64,000 nucleotides of DNA from Calendula officinalis (Eukaryota > Streptophyta > Magnoliopsida > Asterales > Asteraceae), in assembly GCA_963853835.1 (NCBI GenBank), contig OY970820.1:49472407-49536406 (forward strand), written 5' to 3'. The notes beneath the pieces were generated by a model. It worked only from the letters and a program-made list of their open reading frames with translations, ran no database searches and was not told the DNA's origin. The position numbers were made by a program, and so were the translations under genes. Below, one piece after another: positions 1 to 9,400 of this stretch. Numbering within the stretch: the first letter of the stretch is position 1; every line of letters starts with the position of its first letter.

Positions 1-50
1 TAATTATGTTAAAGAGATAAAAACATAACAAATAAACAATCTGAGTTACT

Positions 51-117
51 AGCCTGAGTGGCAAGCTGTGTGGTAGCCTGTGTGGCAAGCTGTGTGGTAG
101 CCTTTGTGGTATTCTGG
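51..117 (+). repeat. 24-bp minisatellite in LTR I
   Basis: Two and a half units of 24 bp beginning AGCCTGAGTGGCAAG lie just upstream of the conserved TTGATCTCTCG block. The same position in the D, G and H LTRs carries tandem repeats of unrelated sequence. A second copy of this array is at about 2954-3020 because of the tandem duplication. Confidence 0.75.
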
Positions 118-168
118 GGTGTGAGGAAGGGCGATGTTGATCTCTCGTCCTAAATCACACAAGCGCGC

Positions 169-176
169 TATATAAA
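169..176 (+). promoter_or_regulatory. TATA-like box in LTR I
   Basis: TATATAAA lies inside CAAGCGCGCTATATAAATT, which is nearly invariant in all LTRs of this family here (also 3072, 8805, 15608, 20642, 62107 on plus and 51541-51548 on minus). Strong conservation in otherwise diverged LTRs suggests a core promoter. That is inference; the same block also lies inside a candidate intron. Confidence 0.4.
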
Positions 177-579
177 TTAAAATTTGAGAATAATTAATCT
201 GGGAAATAAATCTGAGTAATTAACTGAGTAGAATCTGAGTAGGAGTACACCTATGTGCCCTCATGTGTTGTATGTTATATCTGTTTGCATTTTGGGAATA
301 TTTACTCAGCGTGTGGCTAACCCCAAACACTCCCCCATTATTTCAGGTACCAGTAAAGGAAAGGGAAAGGTGGAGTAACGATTGTTGGATTGGTGATGTG
401 GAGTCACCTTTTATTTTTATCTGTTATGTCAGACTCATTTTAGTTTCATTATAAAACTCCCGCTAGATCAAACAGGTTTTTAATATTGACTTATCATTTT
501 GGTTTAAGTATTTGGGACCTTTTTAGTTATTTTATCAAATTTAAAAGTTTTAAATTTTTGGAGAATTTTGGGTGTTACA

Positions 580-742
580 CATCAATGGTGAATATATATA
601 CAACTTGGACGAAAAATAAATCATCTTCTGATCAAATGGTAAAAGTTGACATGAGCAAATGGTTTGGAAACTTAATTCTAAACATGGTTGCAAGGACACT
701 ATTTGGCCACAGTTTATTGGGCGAAGGACAAAACAAAGATCA
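580..742 (+). pseudogene. cytochrome P450 fragment, CYP82-like (copy 1)
   Basis: About 54 codons are open in plus frame and read as a P450 segment. The residues YTTWTKNK, then VDMSKWFG, then LNMVARTLFG match the pattern of the CYP82 family region between the C and D helices (W-T/K-KNK, VDM-K-WFGDLTLN, then a V-R-hydrophobic-x-G stretch). P450s are haem monooxygenases of the ER membrane, but this piece has neither the haem-binding cysteine motif nor the I-helix. It begins directly after the TGTTACA end of LTR I and stops at the Copia-type LTR at 743. It is therefore a remnant of a host exon trapped between two retrotransposon ends. The family call is from memory of the motif, not from a search. 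Confidence 0.7.
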
Positions 743-1013
743 TGTCAAGAAAACTGAGAGATCAAATGCAATTGAAATGAAGTTAATTTATGGTGATTTG
801 GTGAAGATTGAAGATCAAAGTGTGTGTATTGTGTGTGTGTTCTTGAGAGAGAATGAGATGGAGGGAATTGCTTTCAAAATGATAATTCAATAAAATGTGG
901 GAAAGCTTACATTCTAAGTTTAGATCATCCTATTTATACCTCCTATTTCTAAACATCAATTAACTAGTTGTTAATGCTAATTACATCAATGAAGCTCAAA
1001 ACTAGACTTAACA
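743..1013 (-). repeat. 3' LTR of a minus-strand Copia/Sirevirus element (LTR F)
   Basis: Read on the minus strand, a polypurine tract (AAAAAGGGGGAGAT) at 1014-1027 is followed directly by TGTTAAGTC, and the repeat runs to TTCTTGACA at 743. This gives a 271-bp LTR with TG/CA ends. The PPT places the internal region to the right. The candidate target site GATCA (738-742) cannot be checked because the other end is not identified. The left border rests only on the TG/CA rule. Confidence 0.6.
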
Positions 1014-2837
1014 ATCTCCCCCTTTTTGAGCTTCAGCACCTCATCCCTGTCTTCCTTCTTCAATTTCATCTATTGGCCTGTTGTGATCTTCAGTAACTCT
1101 CAGATGTGCATCAATATGATTAATTATATTTCTTCAACATTTAATTTCTTGACTTCACTTGATTTTGCAGTTCAAAGAATATTTCTGAGAATTGATTAAG
1201 ATTTTGGCCTTCGATATGTAAATGATTTCTGAGTTTCTGGAGAGTACCATAGCAGAAATTTGAAGTTTCAGATACTCAAATTTTTTTTTCGTTGAATCTG
1301 TTTGAGTAAGGAAGATCTAAAAACTGATTTACTAAAGTTTTGAAAGTTCTGGAAATGGAATATCAATTAGGTAAGGATTTGTCTGCTGGGATTTCAGATA
1401 ATGGAGAGGTTGTTTTTGAATTTTGTGGTAAAGGGTTTTAGTGAGGATAGGATGATGATGTTTTTAAATGATTTGACAGTTAAAGTGTTGGATGTGTGTG
1501 TTTGTTTTGGTAAGAATGATTTGAAAGTTAAAAGTTTTGAATATGTATGTATGGAAGTCTTGTATGTAGGAAAGAATGATATGTACATTTTAGGATTTGA
1601 TTTGATGTGGATGATTTTTAATTTGTATGGAACAAAAGATTTGAACAGTTAAGTGTTTGTATGGATGTGGTTGCTATGGAATTTGGAAAGAATGATTTAT
1701 ACGATAAAATTTCAAATTGAAATGGATGTTTTGGGTTGAAATGGTTTGAGAATTTGTGATTTTAAATTTCTAAAGATGAATCGGTTTCTTTTTCTTCACA
1801 AATTACTTCATGTAAATCGACCGACAAAATGTAGACTCATAGATAGAGTTGTTTTATAGCGAAAGTCTTTTCTTGAAGTTGTGGCTTTGTCGATTTGTGA
1901 TCATTGATAATTCTTCGGTTTCTTGTTTACTCCCCCTTAACCGGTGCATATGTATTTTTAATGCGGAGTAAACTGAGCTAATATATTCTATCTCCTAAAT
2001 GTAAGAATTTATCTTTATAATAAGAAATTCTGTAATATTTTCTCCCCCTCATGATGAACAAGATTTATCTGAATCATCATGTAAAATTTGAAGTTCTTCG
2101 AGTTGGAACTAGGAAGAATCTTTGAAGCTGAAGGATAAAAATGTGTTGAATAATGATATATTCATATTTTGAATGAATCAATATATAACACATTTTATCA
2201 GATAAACCAGATCGCTGTTGAATATGAAGAAACACGATCAAATCTTTTTATCGTTGAATCTCAATGACCGGTGTGGATGACATAAAAGAACAGTCTCGTG
2301 TTTATCATCTGATATCCCGACTGTTGTTGATAGCGTTGGAGTACAGTCATAAAAAATGTATATGGAATCGAACAGGGTAAACCGGGATCACATAGATTGC
2401 CCGTTATCACAACAGTTACAAAAACTGTGTGACCTTCGTTCAGTGTTGGCTTAGATGTTAACACTGGTAGGATTTCCATTCAATCATCGTGGAATACCAA
2501 TAATTTTGGTATCAGTATGAATGTTCCGGCTATATCACAAAGATATGCTTGGTATTTTGCCTGTGTCCTAAAAGTGATTATTTCAGTTCTAGACTCAGTT
2601 TGTGGACAAACGAAGGCGAGGACTGGAGAGACTTGTCCTCTTGTTCAATATCAACAATCTCCAAGTGAGATGTCGATAGCATATGAGCTTATCTCCGAGA
2701 AAATGAAACAAGTACTTTTTAAGAAATACTTGAGTGGCTAGGGGGGGGGGGTTGTGCAATGCATCACTGGGTCCATGATGTCTTTTTCAATATCAGAGAG
2801 CAACACATGCAATCAGATAGAGACGTGGCAACCTGGC
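1014..2837 (-). mobile_element. Sirevirus-like 3' noncoding region with several polypurine tracts (copy 1)
   Basis: No credible coding frame is present. Minus-strand polypurine tracts appear at about 1014-1027, 1930-1937 and 2041-2050, each reading GGGGGA on the minus strand. Multiple PPT-like tracts upstream of the 3' LTR are described for Sireviruses. The part from about 2260 to 2740 is a diverged homologue of 16800-17200 (shared blocks include GTGTGACC, AGGATTTCCA and TGTGTCCTAAA). An 11-G run lies at 2741-2751; the second copy has 14. It belongs to the element whose LTR is at 743-1013. Confidence 0.55.
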
Positions 2838-3482
2838 ATAGAGTTATCTGAGTTATTTGTGATCTGAGTTATCTGTTATCTGAGTTATCTGGGTGATCAG
2901 AATTAATTATGTTAAAGAGATAAAAACATAACAAATAAACAATCTGAGTTACTAGCCTGAGTGGCAAGCTGTGTGGTAGCCTGTGTGGCAAGCTGTGTGG
3001 TAACCTTTGTGGTATTCTGGGGTGTGAGGAAGGGTGATGTTGATCTCTCGTCCCAAATCACACAAGCGCGCTATATAAATTAAAATTTGAGAATAATTAA
3101 TCTGGGAAATAAATCTGAGTAATTAACTGAGTAGAATCTGAGTAGGAGTACACCTATGTGCCCTCATGTGTTGTATGTTATATCTGTTTGCATTTTGGGA
3201 ATATTTACTCAGCGTGTGGCTAACCCCAAACACTCCCCCATTATTTCAGGTACCAGTAAAGGAAAGGGAAAGGTGGAGTGATGATTGTTGGATTGGTGAT
3301 GTGGAGTCACCTTTTATTTTTATCTGTTATGTCAGACTCATTTTAGTTTCATTTTAAAACTTCCGCTAGATCAAACATGTTTTTAATATTGACTTATCAT
3401 TTTGGTTTAAGTATTTGGGACCTTTTTAGTTATTTTATCAAATTTAAAAGTTTTAAATTTTTGGAGAATTTTGGGTGTTACA
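2838..3482 (+). repeat. Tekay-like LTR fragment, duplicated copy of LTR I
   Basis: This is the counterpart of 1-579, extended by about 65 bp at its 5' side with short GAGTTATCTG repeats that are also seen in the H LTR near 61680-61760. It ends GTGTTACA at 3482. A TATA-like box is at 3072-3079. Confidence 0.85.
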
Positions 3483-3645
3483 CATCAATGGTGAATATAT
3501 ATACAACTTGGACGAAAAATAAATCATCTTCTGATCAAATGGTAAAAGTTGACATGAGCAAATGGTTTGGAAACTTAATTCTAAACATGGTTGCAAGGAC
3601 ACTATTTGGCCACAGTTTATTGGGCGAAGGACAAAACAAAGATCA
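3483..3645 (+). pseudogene. cytochrome P450 fragment, CYP82-like (copy 2)
   Basis: Copy of 580-742 within the 2.9-kb tandem duplication, with the same reading and the same borders between the two LTRs. No haem-binding region is present. It arose by duplication of the first fragment, so the two copies do not represent two independent captures. Confidence 0.7.
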
Positions 3646-3916
3646 TGTCAAGAAAACTGAGAGATCAAATGCAATTGAAATGAAGTTAATTTATGGTGAT
3701 TTGGTGAAGATTGAAGATCAAAGTGTGTGTATTGTGTGTGTGTTCTTGAGAGAGAATGAGATGGAGGGAATTGCTTTCAAAATGATAATTCAATAAAATG
3801 TGGGAAAGCTTACATTCTAAGTTTAGATCATCCTATTTATACCTCCTATTTCTAAACATCAATTAACTAGTTGTTAATGCTAATTACATCAATGAAGCTC
3901 AAAACTAGACTTAACA
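3646..3916 (-). repeat. Copia-type 3' LTR, duplicated copy of LTR F
   Basis: Counterpart of 743-1013, with the same minus-strand polypurine tract at 3917-3930 directly beside it. Confidence 0.6.
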
Positions 3917-5743
3917 ATCTCCCCCTTTTTGAGCTTCAGCACCTCATCCCTGTCTTCCTTCTTCAGTTTCATCTATTGGCCTGTTGTGATCTTCAGTAAC
4001 TCTCAGATGTGCATCAATATGATTAATTATATTTCTTCAACATTTAATTTCTTGACTTCACTTGATTTTGCAGTTCAAAGAATATTTCTGAGAATTGATT
4101 AAGATTTTGGCCTTCGATATGTAAATGATTTCCGAGTTTCTGGAGAGTACCATAGCAGAAATTTGAAGTTTCAGATACTCAAATTTTTTTTTTCGTTGAA
4201 TCTGTTTGAGTAAGGAAGATCTAAAAACTGATTTACTAAAGTTTTGAAAGTTCTGGAAATGAAATATCAGTTAGGTAAGGATTTGTCTGCTGGGATTTCA
4301 GATAATGGAGAGGTTGTTTTTGAATTTTGTGGTAAAGGGTTTTAGTGAGGATAGGATGATGATGTTTTTAAATGATTTGACAGTTAAAGTTTTGGATGTG
4401 TGTGTTTGTTTTGGTAAGAATGATTTGAAAGTTAAAAGTTTTGGATATGTATGTATGGAAGTCTTGTATGTAGGAAAGAATGATGTGTACATTTTAGGAT
4501 TTGATTTGATGTGGATGATTTTTAATTTGTATGGAACAAAAGATTTGAACAATTAAGTTTTTGTATGGATGTGGTTGCTATGGAATTTGGAAAGAATGAT
4601 TTATACGATAAAATTTCAAATTGAAATGGATGTTTTGGGTTGAAATGGTTTGAGAATTTGTGATTTTAAATTTCTAAAGATGAATCGGTTTCTTTTTCTT
4701 CACAAATTACTTCATGTAAATCGACCGACGAAATGTAGACCCATAGATAGAGTTGTTTTATAGCGAAAGTCTTTTCTTGAAGTTGTGGCTTTGTCGATTT
4801 GTGATCATTGATAATTCTTCGGTTTCTTGTTTACTCCCCCTTAACCGGTGCATATGTCTTTTTAATGCGGAGTAAACTGAGCTAATATATTCTATCTCCT
4901 AAATGTAAGAATTTATCTTTATAATAAGAAATTCTGTAATATTTTCTCCCCCTCATGATGAACAGGATTTATCTGAATCATCATGTAAAATTTGAAGTTC
5001 TTCGAGTTGGAATTAGGAAGAATCTTTGAAGCTGAAGGATAAAAATGTGTTGAATAATGATATATTCATATTTTGAATGAATCAATATATAACACATTTT
5101 ATCAGATAAACCAGATCGCTGTTGAATATGAAGAAACACGATCAAATCTTTTATCGGTGAATCTCAATGACCGTTGTGGATGACATAAAAGAACAGTCTC
5201 GTGTTTATCATCTGATATCCCGACTGTTGTTGATAGCGTTGGAGTACAGTCATAAAAAATGTATATGGAATCGAACAGGGTAAACCGGGATCACATAGAT
5301 TGCCCGTTATCACAACAGTTACAAAAACTGTGTGACCTTCGTTCAGTGTTGGCTTAGATGTTAACACTGGTAGGATTTCCATTCAATCATCGTGGAATAC
5401 CAATAATTTTGGTATCACTATGAATGTTCCGGCTATATCACAAAGATATGCTTGGTATTTTGCCTGTGTCCTAAAAGTGATTATTTCAGTTCTAGAATCA
5501 GTTTGTGGACAAACGAAGGCGAGGACTGGAGAGACTTGTCCTCTTGTTCAATATCAACAATCTCCAAGTGAGATGTCGATAGCATATGAGCTTATCTCCG
5601 AGAAAATGAAACAAGTACTTTTTAAGAAATACTTGAGTGGCTAGGGGGGGGGGGGGGTTGTGCAATGCATCATTGGGTCCATGATGTCTTTTTCAATATC
5701 AGAGAGCAACACATGCAATCAGATAGAGACGTGGCAACCTGGC
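3917..5743 (-). mobile_element. Sirevirus-like 3' noncoding region (copy 2)
   Basis: Counterpart of 1014-2837. Minus-strand polypurine tracts lie near 3917, 4834 and 4945, and the homologous block at about 5164-5640. The G homopolymer is 14 long here (5644-5657) against 11 in copy 1. Short open frames are AT-rich and not conserved with any family I recognise. Confidence 0.55.
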
Positions 5744-6560
5744 TTTTAATCGGTTTAATAAGGGTTTTTCGTTTTCTTTAACCCTGTCACACCCTCCTCA
5801 CTCAAGCTTACATTTTCAATTTTCAACTCCTCCCTCATTTCATTTTACCATGTGTTTAGCAGAATCGCACCACATACTACATTCCCCCTCTCAAATTTAA
5901 TCTCAGCGCACCCCCAATCAAGATCCCGTGATACGTGATTCTGCTCACCTAGACCTAAGGACCCTCACATTATGTCCTATATTGTAGGTGGCTCCTGGGG
6001 AAGATCATGCCGGTTATAGCAGATCATAGGAGTTATTTGAGAGTGAACTATAACGCTCATGTACAATTGATCAGCATATATGATATTTCGTTGTAAGAAT
6101 GAATCACATGGATTTTTCATCGGAAATGTATGTGTTTCCTGAAGGGTTTCACATAACTGATCGACCCATAGGACCGACCTCCTAGCATGCTTGGTTCGAA
6201 ACCTTGCTGACCAAGAACATGAACTTGTTCTTGACCGGTTAAAACCAACTAGCTGATTTAGTCCCTAATAGCGGAAGTGGGATTAAACCTAATCCTTAAA
6301 CCCTAAAGGATTGGGATGTTGGAAATCTAGATTAGATTAACAAGAAAGAAACCTTGTACGAAGAACTCGAACACACACACATACTTGTGTGTGTTCGTCG
6401 AACACTCACCGAGAACCCTAGAGTTCTTGGTGTTCTCGTTCGATCGAACAAGAGGAGAGGAAGAAAGTGTGTTCCATGAAACATACCTTAGTTAATGCTT
6501 AAGATAGATCCACTGATGATGAACATGACGAGCGATCTTCTAGTTGATCACTTGCAACGA
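5744..6560 (-). mobile_element. Sirevirus-like noncoding flank left of element D
   Basis: This stretch has no coding frame. About 5940-6030 is a diverged homologue of about 17340-17440 (CTCACCTA followed by a CCGGTT..GCA..CAT.GG block). Two clean hairpins are present: CAAGAACA/TGTTCTTG at 6212-6233 and a 12-bp stem CGAACACACACA/TGTGTGTGTTCG at 6368-6397. It continues on the other side of D at 16002, as the target duplication AACGA shows. Confidence 0.5.
6556..6560. repeat. target-site duplication of element D (left)
   Basis: AACGA directly precedes the TGTAACGCCC start of D and recurs directly after its TGTTACA end at 15997-16001. A third copy at 21031-21035 comes from the later tandem duplication. 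Confidence 0.93.
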
Positions 6561-8659
6561 TGTAACGCCCTGAAATTTCAATAATTAAATAATATTAATT
6601 TAGTCGTCATATTTAAATTTAAAATGAATAGTTAATAAATTAATTATAATGAAGATAGACTGTTTATAATATTTCGGCGATCTGTCGTTAAGCGGTTCAT
6701 TTTTTTAAGACGTTTTATTTATCTGGACACTTTATTATTTTATAGACATTTGTATATTATTAAATGTAATTAAATAGTTCATCTCGGGTTTAGGCCGGTT
6801 ATTTAATCATAAGATTGGAGTGGTATTCTTTTGAGTCGGGCTGGCCATTTGGCCAAGGCCCCGAACCCATCCGTCTTTCTTTTTATTTGATCCAATTTTG
6901 AGTAGTCCATTTGTAGCCCGATGTAGAGATAGGCTTAGGGCCCATGGTGTTTTCTAATACTTAAGAGTTAGGAAAATTAAAGAACCCTTAATCCCTTTCC
7001 AATCTGCCGTCACATCTCAAATTGTTATTCTTTTAAGTCTTCCTTGTGGCCGGATGTTTATGGCATGTAGTAGGCGGGGCGATGGAGCTTTACAGTAAGT
7101 GAAATGGTTGATTCCGTTGAAGATTAAAATGGTGTGCGATTATTGGTGTTGAAAAAAAGAAGCTGCTCTAATTAAATTGTGGTTGAGTGGTGACCGACAT
7201 GTTACTTGGCCATGATTCAATTCCTATAAAATCCTTGCTATTTAATTTCAATAAAAATCTCTTGGTGCCTCCATTGCTTGCGTCAGCCTCAAATAAAAGG
7301 AAAGAGGATTGCGGCTCTTATATGTTTGTAGATTGGGGTTCGTATGCAGTTCGTGTGAGGATCCGGGTGTATCCTCCTCCTCGCGGTTTAATTTGTAGGG
7401 TATAATCTCTAACCCTAATCTGTTGTTTTGATTTTTTTCCCGTAGACCGAGTACTAATCTGTTTCGTGTAGGATGACTAATAGGGTTGCGGGTTTTGACA
7501 GTTTGGTACCGAGCCCGAGTTGGGTTCGGTTTTGTTTAAATTGTTGTCGTTTTTCATTTTTATTTAACCGTTTGTTGTCCTGATTAGCTACATTATTATT
7601 GAACTGTTGATTGATCATTCGGGTTTGGAATTTGTAAACCGGGCAGTCAAGACCAAACCTTGGTTGGTCTCGGTGTCGGGTTGGTTTAATCGTTTTTATA
7701 AGAACCAGGCATTTATAACCGAAGAGGAAACCGAACCCGTAGGGTTCTCGGTTTCCCAATCGGGAGATTTTTACAATCGGATTTTTAGAATTCATTTATA
7801 ACTTGAGAAATTAAATTTAAACTTTCACGTATCCAATTTGGAGTGCTCGGGTTTTTATGGTAACGGGTCGGGTTTGCTAAAATGGGTTTTACATAAATGC
7901 ATTTTCTGGCAGATTTCTACCCTTCTGTTCTCGGCTGTTTTTGATCCTTTTAAAATAATCTTTTGGGTTTTTTGGCTCGTGCTGGTCACTTGTTTTCTGA
8001 GTTAGCTTTTCAACGCCGCAACCCTCTCGTCAATCCGATTTACGGTTAAAAAGTTATAACTAATTTAGTATGCTGCTGTTAGGAAGATGACCTGTGCAGC
8101 ATGTCTGTCTTGCATCACTATTTTGAGACACTTAGAGTCTGTTTTAGCCAGTGACCATCTCACAGTGATATGTTGTTCTGGTTGTCTACTTTTCATGGTA
8201 AAAATATGGGATAAATCTAATGAATCGTTTAGGAGTTATGGCAGCTTCCGTGAGACTGACGGGTGCTGCCAGTTTTCTGGAATAAGCCTTGGGTAAGAGT
8301 TTAATTCCGGGTTTCGCTTTTTGGTTTTAGGACCGTCTAGGAGATAACGTGCTGTCCTTCTGATTGTCGGGAACCCTTTGGAGCTTACGTTTCTCGAGGT
8401 GAGTATTCTCACCGTGTATTCAGTTATAACGATACGTGCATGACTCATATGGTTAACTGTTTTGATCTGTTGTACTTTCTGTGTGTTGATCTGTTATCTG
8501 AGTGACTGTTTTTGCATACTACTGATCTGAGACGGACGTGCCGAGTATCTGAGCCGGTACCAAGTCATTTTGTGCTACTAAGTGATAGGGCTATCTGTGT
8601 GGTTTATGTTAGGAGTTGAAAACATAAAAATAATTAATAAATCTCAGTGGAAATTCTGT

Positions 8660-8755
8660 GTGGTGGCCTGAGTGCCAAATTCTGTGTGGGCCCTTGTGGC
8701 AAATTCTGTGTGGGTCCTTGTGGCAAATTCTGTGTGGGCCCTTGTGGCATTTTAG
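8660..8755 (+). repeat. 24-bp minisatellite in the D LTR
   Basis: Three full units of 24 bp starting GCAAATTCTGTGTGGG plus a diverged leading unit, just upstream of the GAGGTTGATCTCTCG block. The same array is in the other copies at about 15463-15558 and 20497-20592. Confidence 0.85.
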
Positions 8756-8804
8756 TGTAAGGAGAGGCGAGGTTGATCTCTCGACTCAAGTTACACAAGC
8801 GCGC

Positions 8805-8812
8805 TATATAAA
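8805..8812 (+). promoter_or_regulatory. TATA-like box in the D LTR
   Basis: TATATAAA in the invariant CAAGCGCGCTATATAAAT context, about 390 bp upstream of the LTR end. An alternative upstream TATA-like sequence is at 7225. No transcript start can be seen from sequence alone. Confidence 0.4.
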
Positions 8813-9195
8813 TTTAAAAGATACAAAAACTGAGAAATTAACTTAGTGGTAAATGATTAGGAGTTCACCTGTGTGCCCTCATGTATTGTATGTTGTAGTT
8901 GTTTGCATTTTGAGTTTATTCACTCAGCTTCCCCGCTGACCCAAAAACTCCCTCCCATTTTTCAGGTACTAGCAAAGGAAAGGAGAAGGTGGACGGTTGA
9001 CTGCTGTATTACTTCTTAGTGCTGATGTGAAACGTTTTTATTATTTCAAAACTCTGAATTTTATTTAAGACATTTCCGCATTAAATACATTTTATATTAA
9101 ATAATTATTTTGGGGGATTATTTATGGGACCTTTTTTATTATAATTTTGAATGTAATTTTTTTTAAAAATCTTGTAAATTTTAGGGTGTTACAAG

Positions 9196-9208
9196 TTGGT
9201 ATCAGAGC
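9196..9208 (+). other. primer-binding site of element D (tRNA-iMet)
   Basis: TTGGTATCAGAGC begins two bases after the LTR end. It is complementary to the 3' end of plant initiator methionine tRNA, the usual plant LTR-retrotransposon primer. Confidence 0.92.
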
Positions 9209-9400
9209 ACTGACTTGAGGGATTTGGGTTCGCAGGGGGCGAATTCAAACTCAAGTTGAAATATTTTTTTTTTGAAAAGAGTAAAACAGTTTCTAAGAGA
9301 AGTTTCACATCAAACGTACAGCATGTCACGTCGACTCTCGCTTTTCCTGACGCCGGTAATATTTAAAGCTTTTATTTATTTGGGAATTTTGTTGAATTAC
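9209..9400 (+). pseudogene. leader and vestigial gag start of element D
   Basis: The leader after the PBS is well conserved with element H (62530-62700), up to and past an ATG at 9323 in the context ACAGCATGTCACGTCGAC, which reads MSRR. In D the frame closes after about 28 codons. In H it closes after 11, because a one-base difference shifts the frame. The conserved leader plus MSRR looks like the beginning of a gypsy gag whose body has been lost. Beyond GCCGGTAATATTTAA the two elements diverge. Confidence 0.55.

Larger units (their letters stand above)
1..579 (+). repeat. 3' part of a Tekay/Del-like gypsy LTR (LTR I)
   Basis: This stretch aligns block by block with the last part of the LTRs at 59357-62514 and 6561-9193. 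Shared blocks are the AATTATGTTAAAGAGATAA start, the TTGATCTCTCG block, GCGCGCTATATAAATT, the ATGTGTTGTATGTT block, TTTCAGGTACCAG and the terminal GGGTGTTACA. It is not followed by a primer-binding site, so it is a 3' LTR or solo LTR, with the P450 fragment as right flank. The left part lies outside the window, but the second copy (2838-3482) shows about 65 bp more. Orientation is plus. It is diverged from D and H, so it is a separate insertion. Confidence 0.8.
2838..5743. repeat. second unit of a 2.9-kb tandem duplication
   Basis: Everything from LTR I through the P450 fragment, LTR F and the noncoding region recurs here at an offset of 2903-2906 bp with few differences. The junction reads ACCTGGC followed by ATAGAGTTATCTGAG (LTR sequence) at 2831-2852. 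At the end of the second unit ACCTGGC is followed by different sequence (TTTTAATCGG, 5744). The first unit therefore starts just before the window. The repeat breaks inside an LTR and inside the Sirevirus region, so it is a segmental duplication, not a transposition. Confidence 0.92.
6561..9193 (+). repeat. 5' LTR of element D
   Basis: Begins TGTAACGCCCTGAAATTTC and ends TTTTAGGGTGTTACA, directly before the primer-binding site. Contents in order: a TATAAAA at 7225-7231, a splice-like donor GAGGTGAGTATT at 8396-8407 that also forms a GGTGAG/CTCACC hairpin, a 24-bp minisatellite at about 8660-8755, the conserved TATATAAA at 8805, and a TTTTTCAGGTACTAG acceptor-like block at 8959-8973. The open frames of 60-113 codons inside it also occur in the other D-type copies only because those copies are so similar. 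Confidence 0.93.

Noticed and set aside
486..893. 135-codon open frame on plus covering the P450 fragment
   Set aside because: It runs from the LTR I tail through the P450 fragment into LTR F. Only the middle is a real protein remnant; the ends are chance fusion.
7454..7795. 113-codon minus-strand frame that recurs at 14257 and in part at 19372
   Set aside because: It recurs only because the D LTR copies are nearly identical. G and H LTRs do not keep the frame, and no known domain is visible.
8640..8760. Regular repeats that could suggest a CRISPR array
   Set aside because: The units are contiguous with no unique spacers, and the context is a plant LTR. They are minisatellites.
9196..9208. 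tRNA-like 3' end sequence TGGTATCAGAGC at several places
   Set aside because: These are primer-binding sites beside LTRs. No cloverleaf, anticodon arm or Pol III boxes are seen, so there are no tRNA genes.
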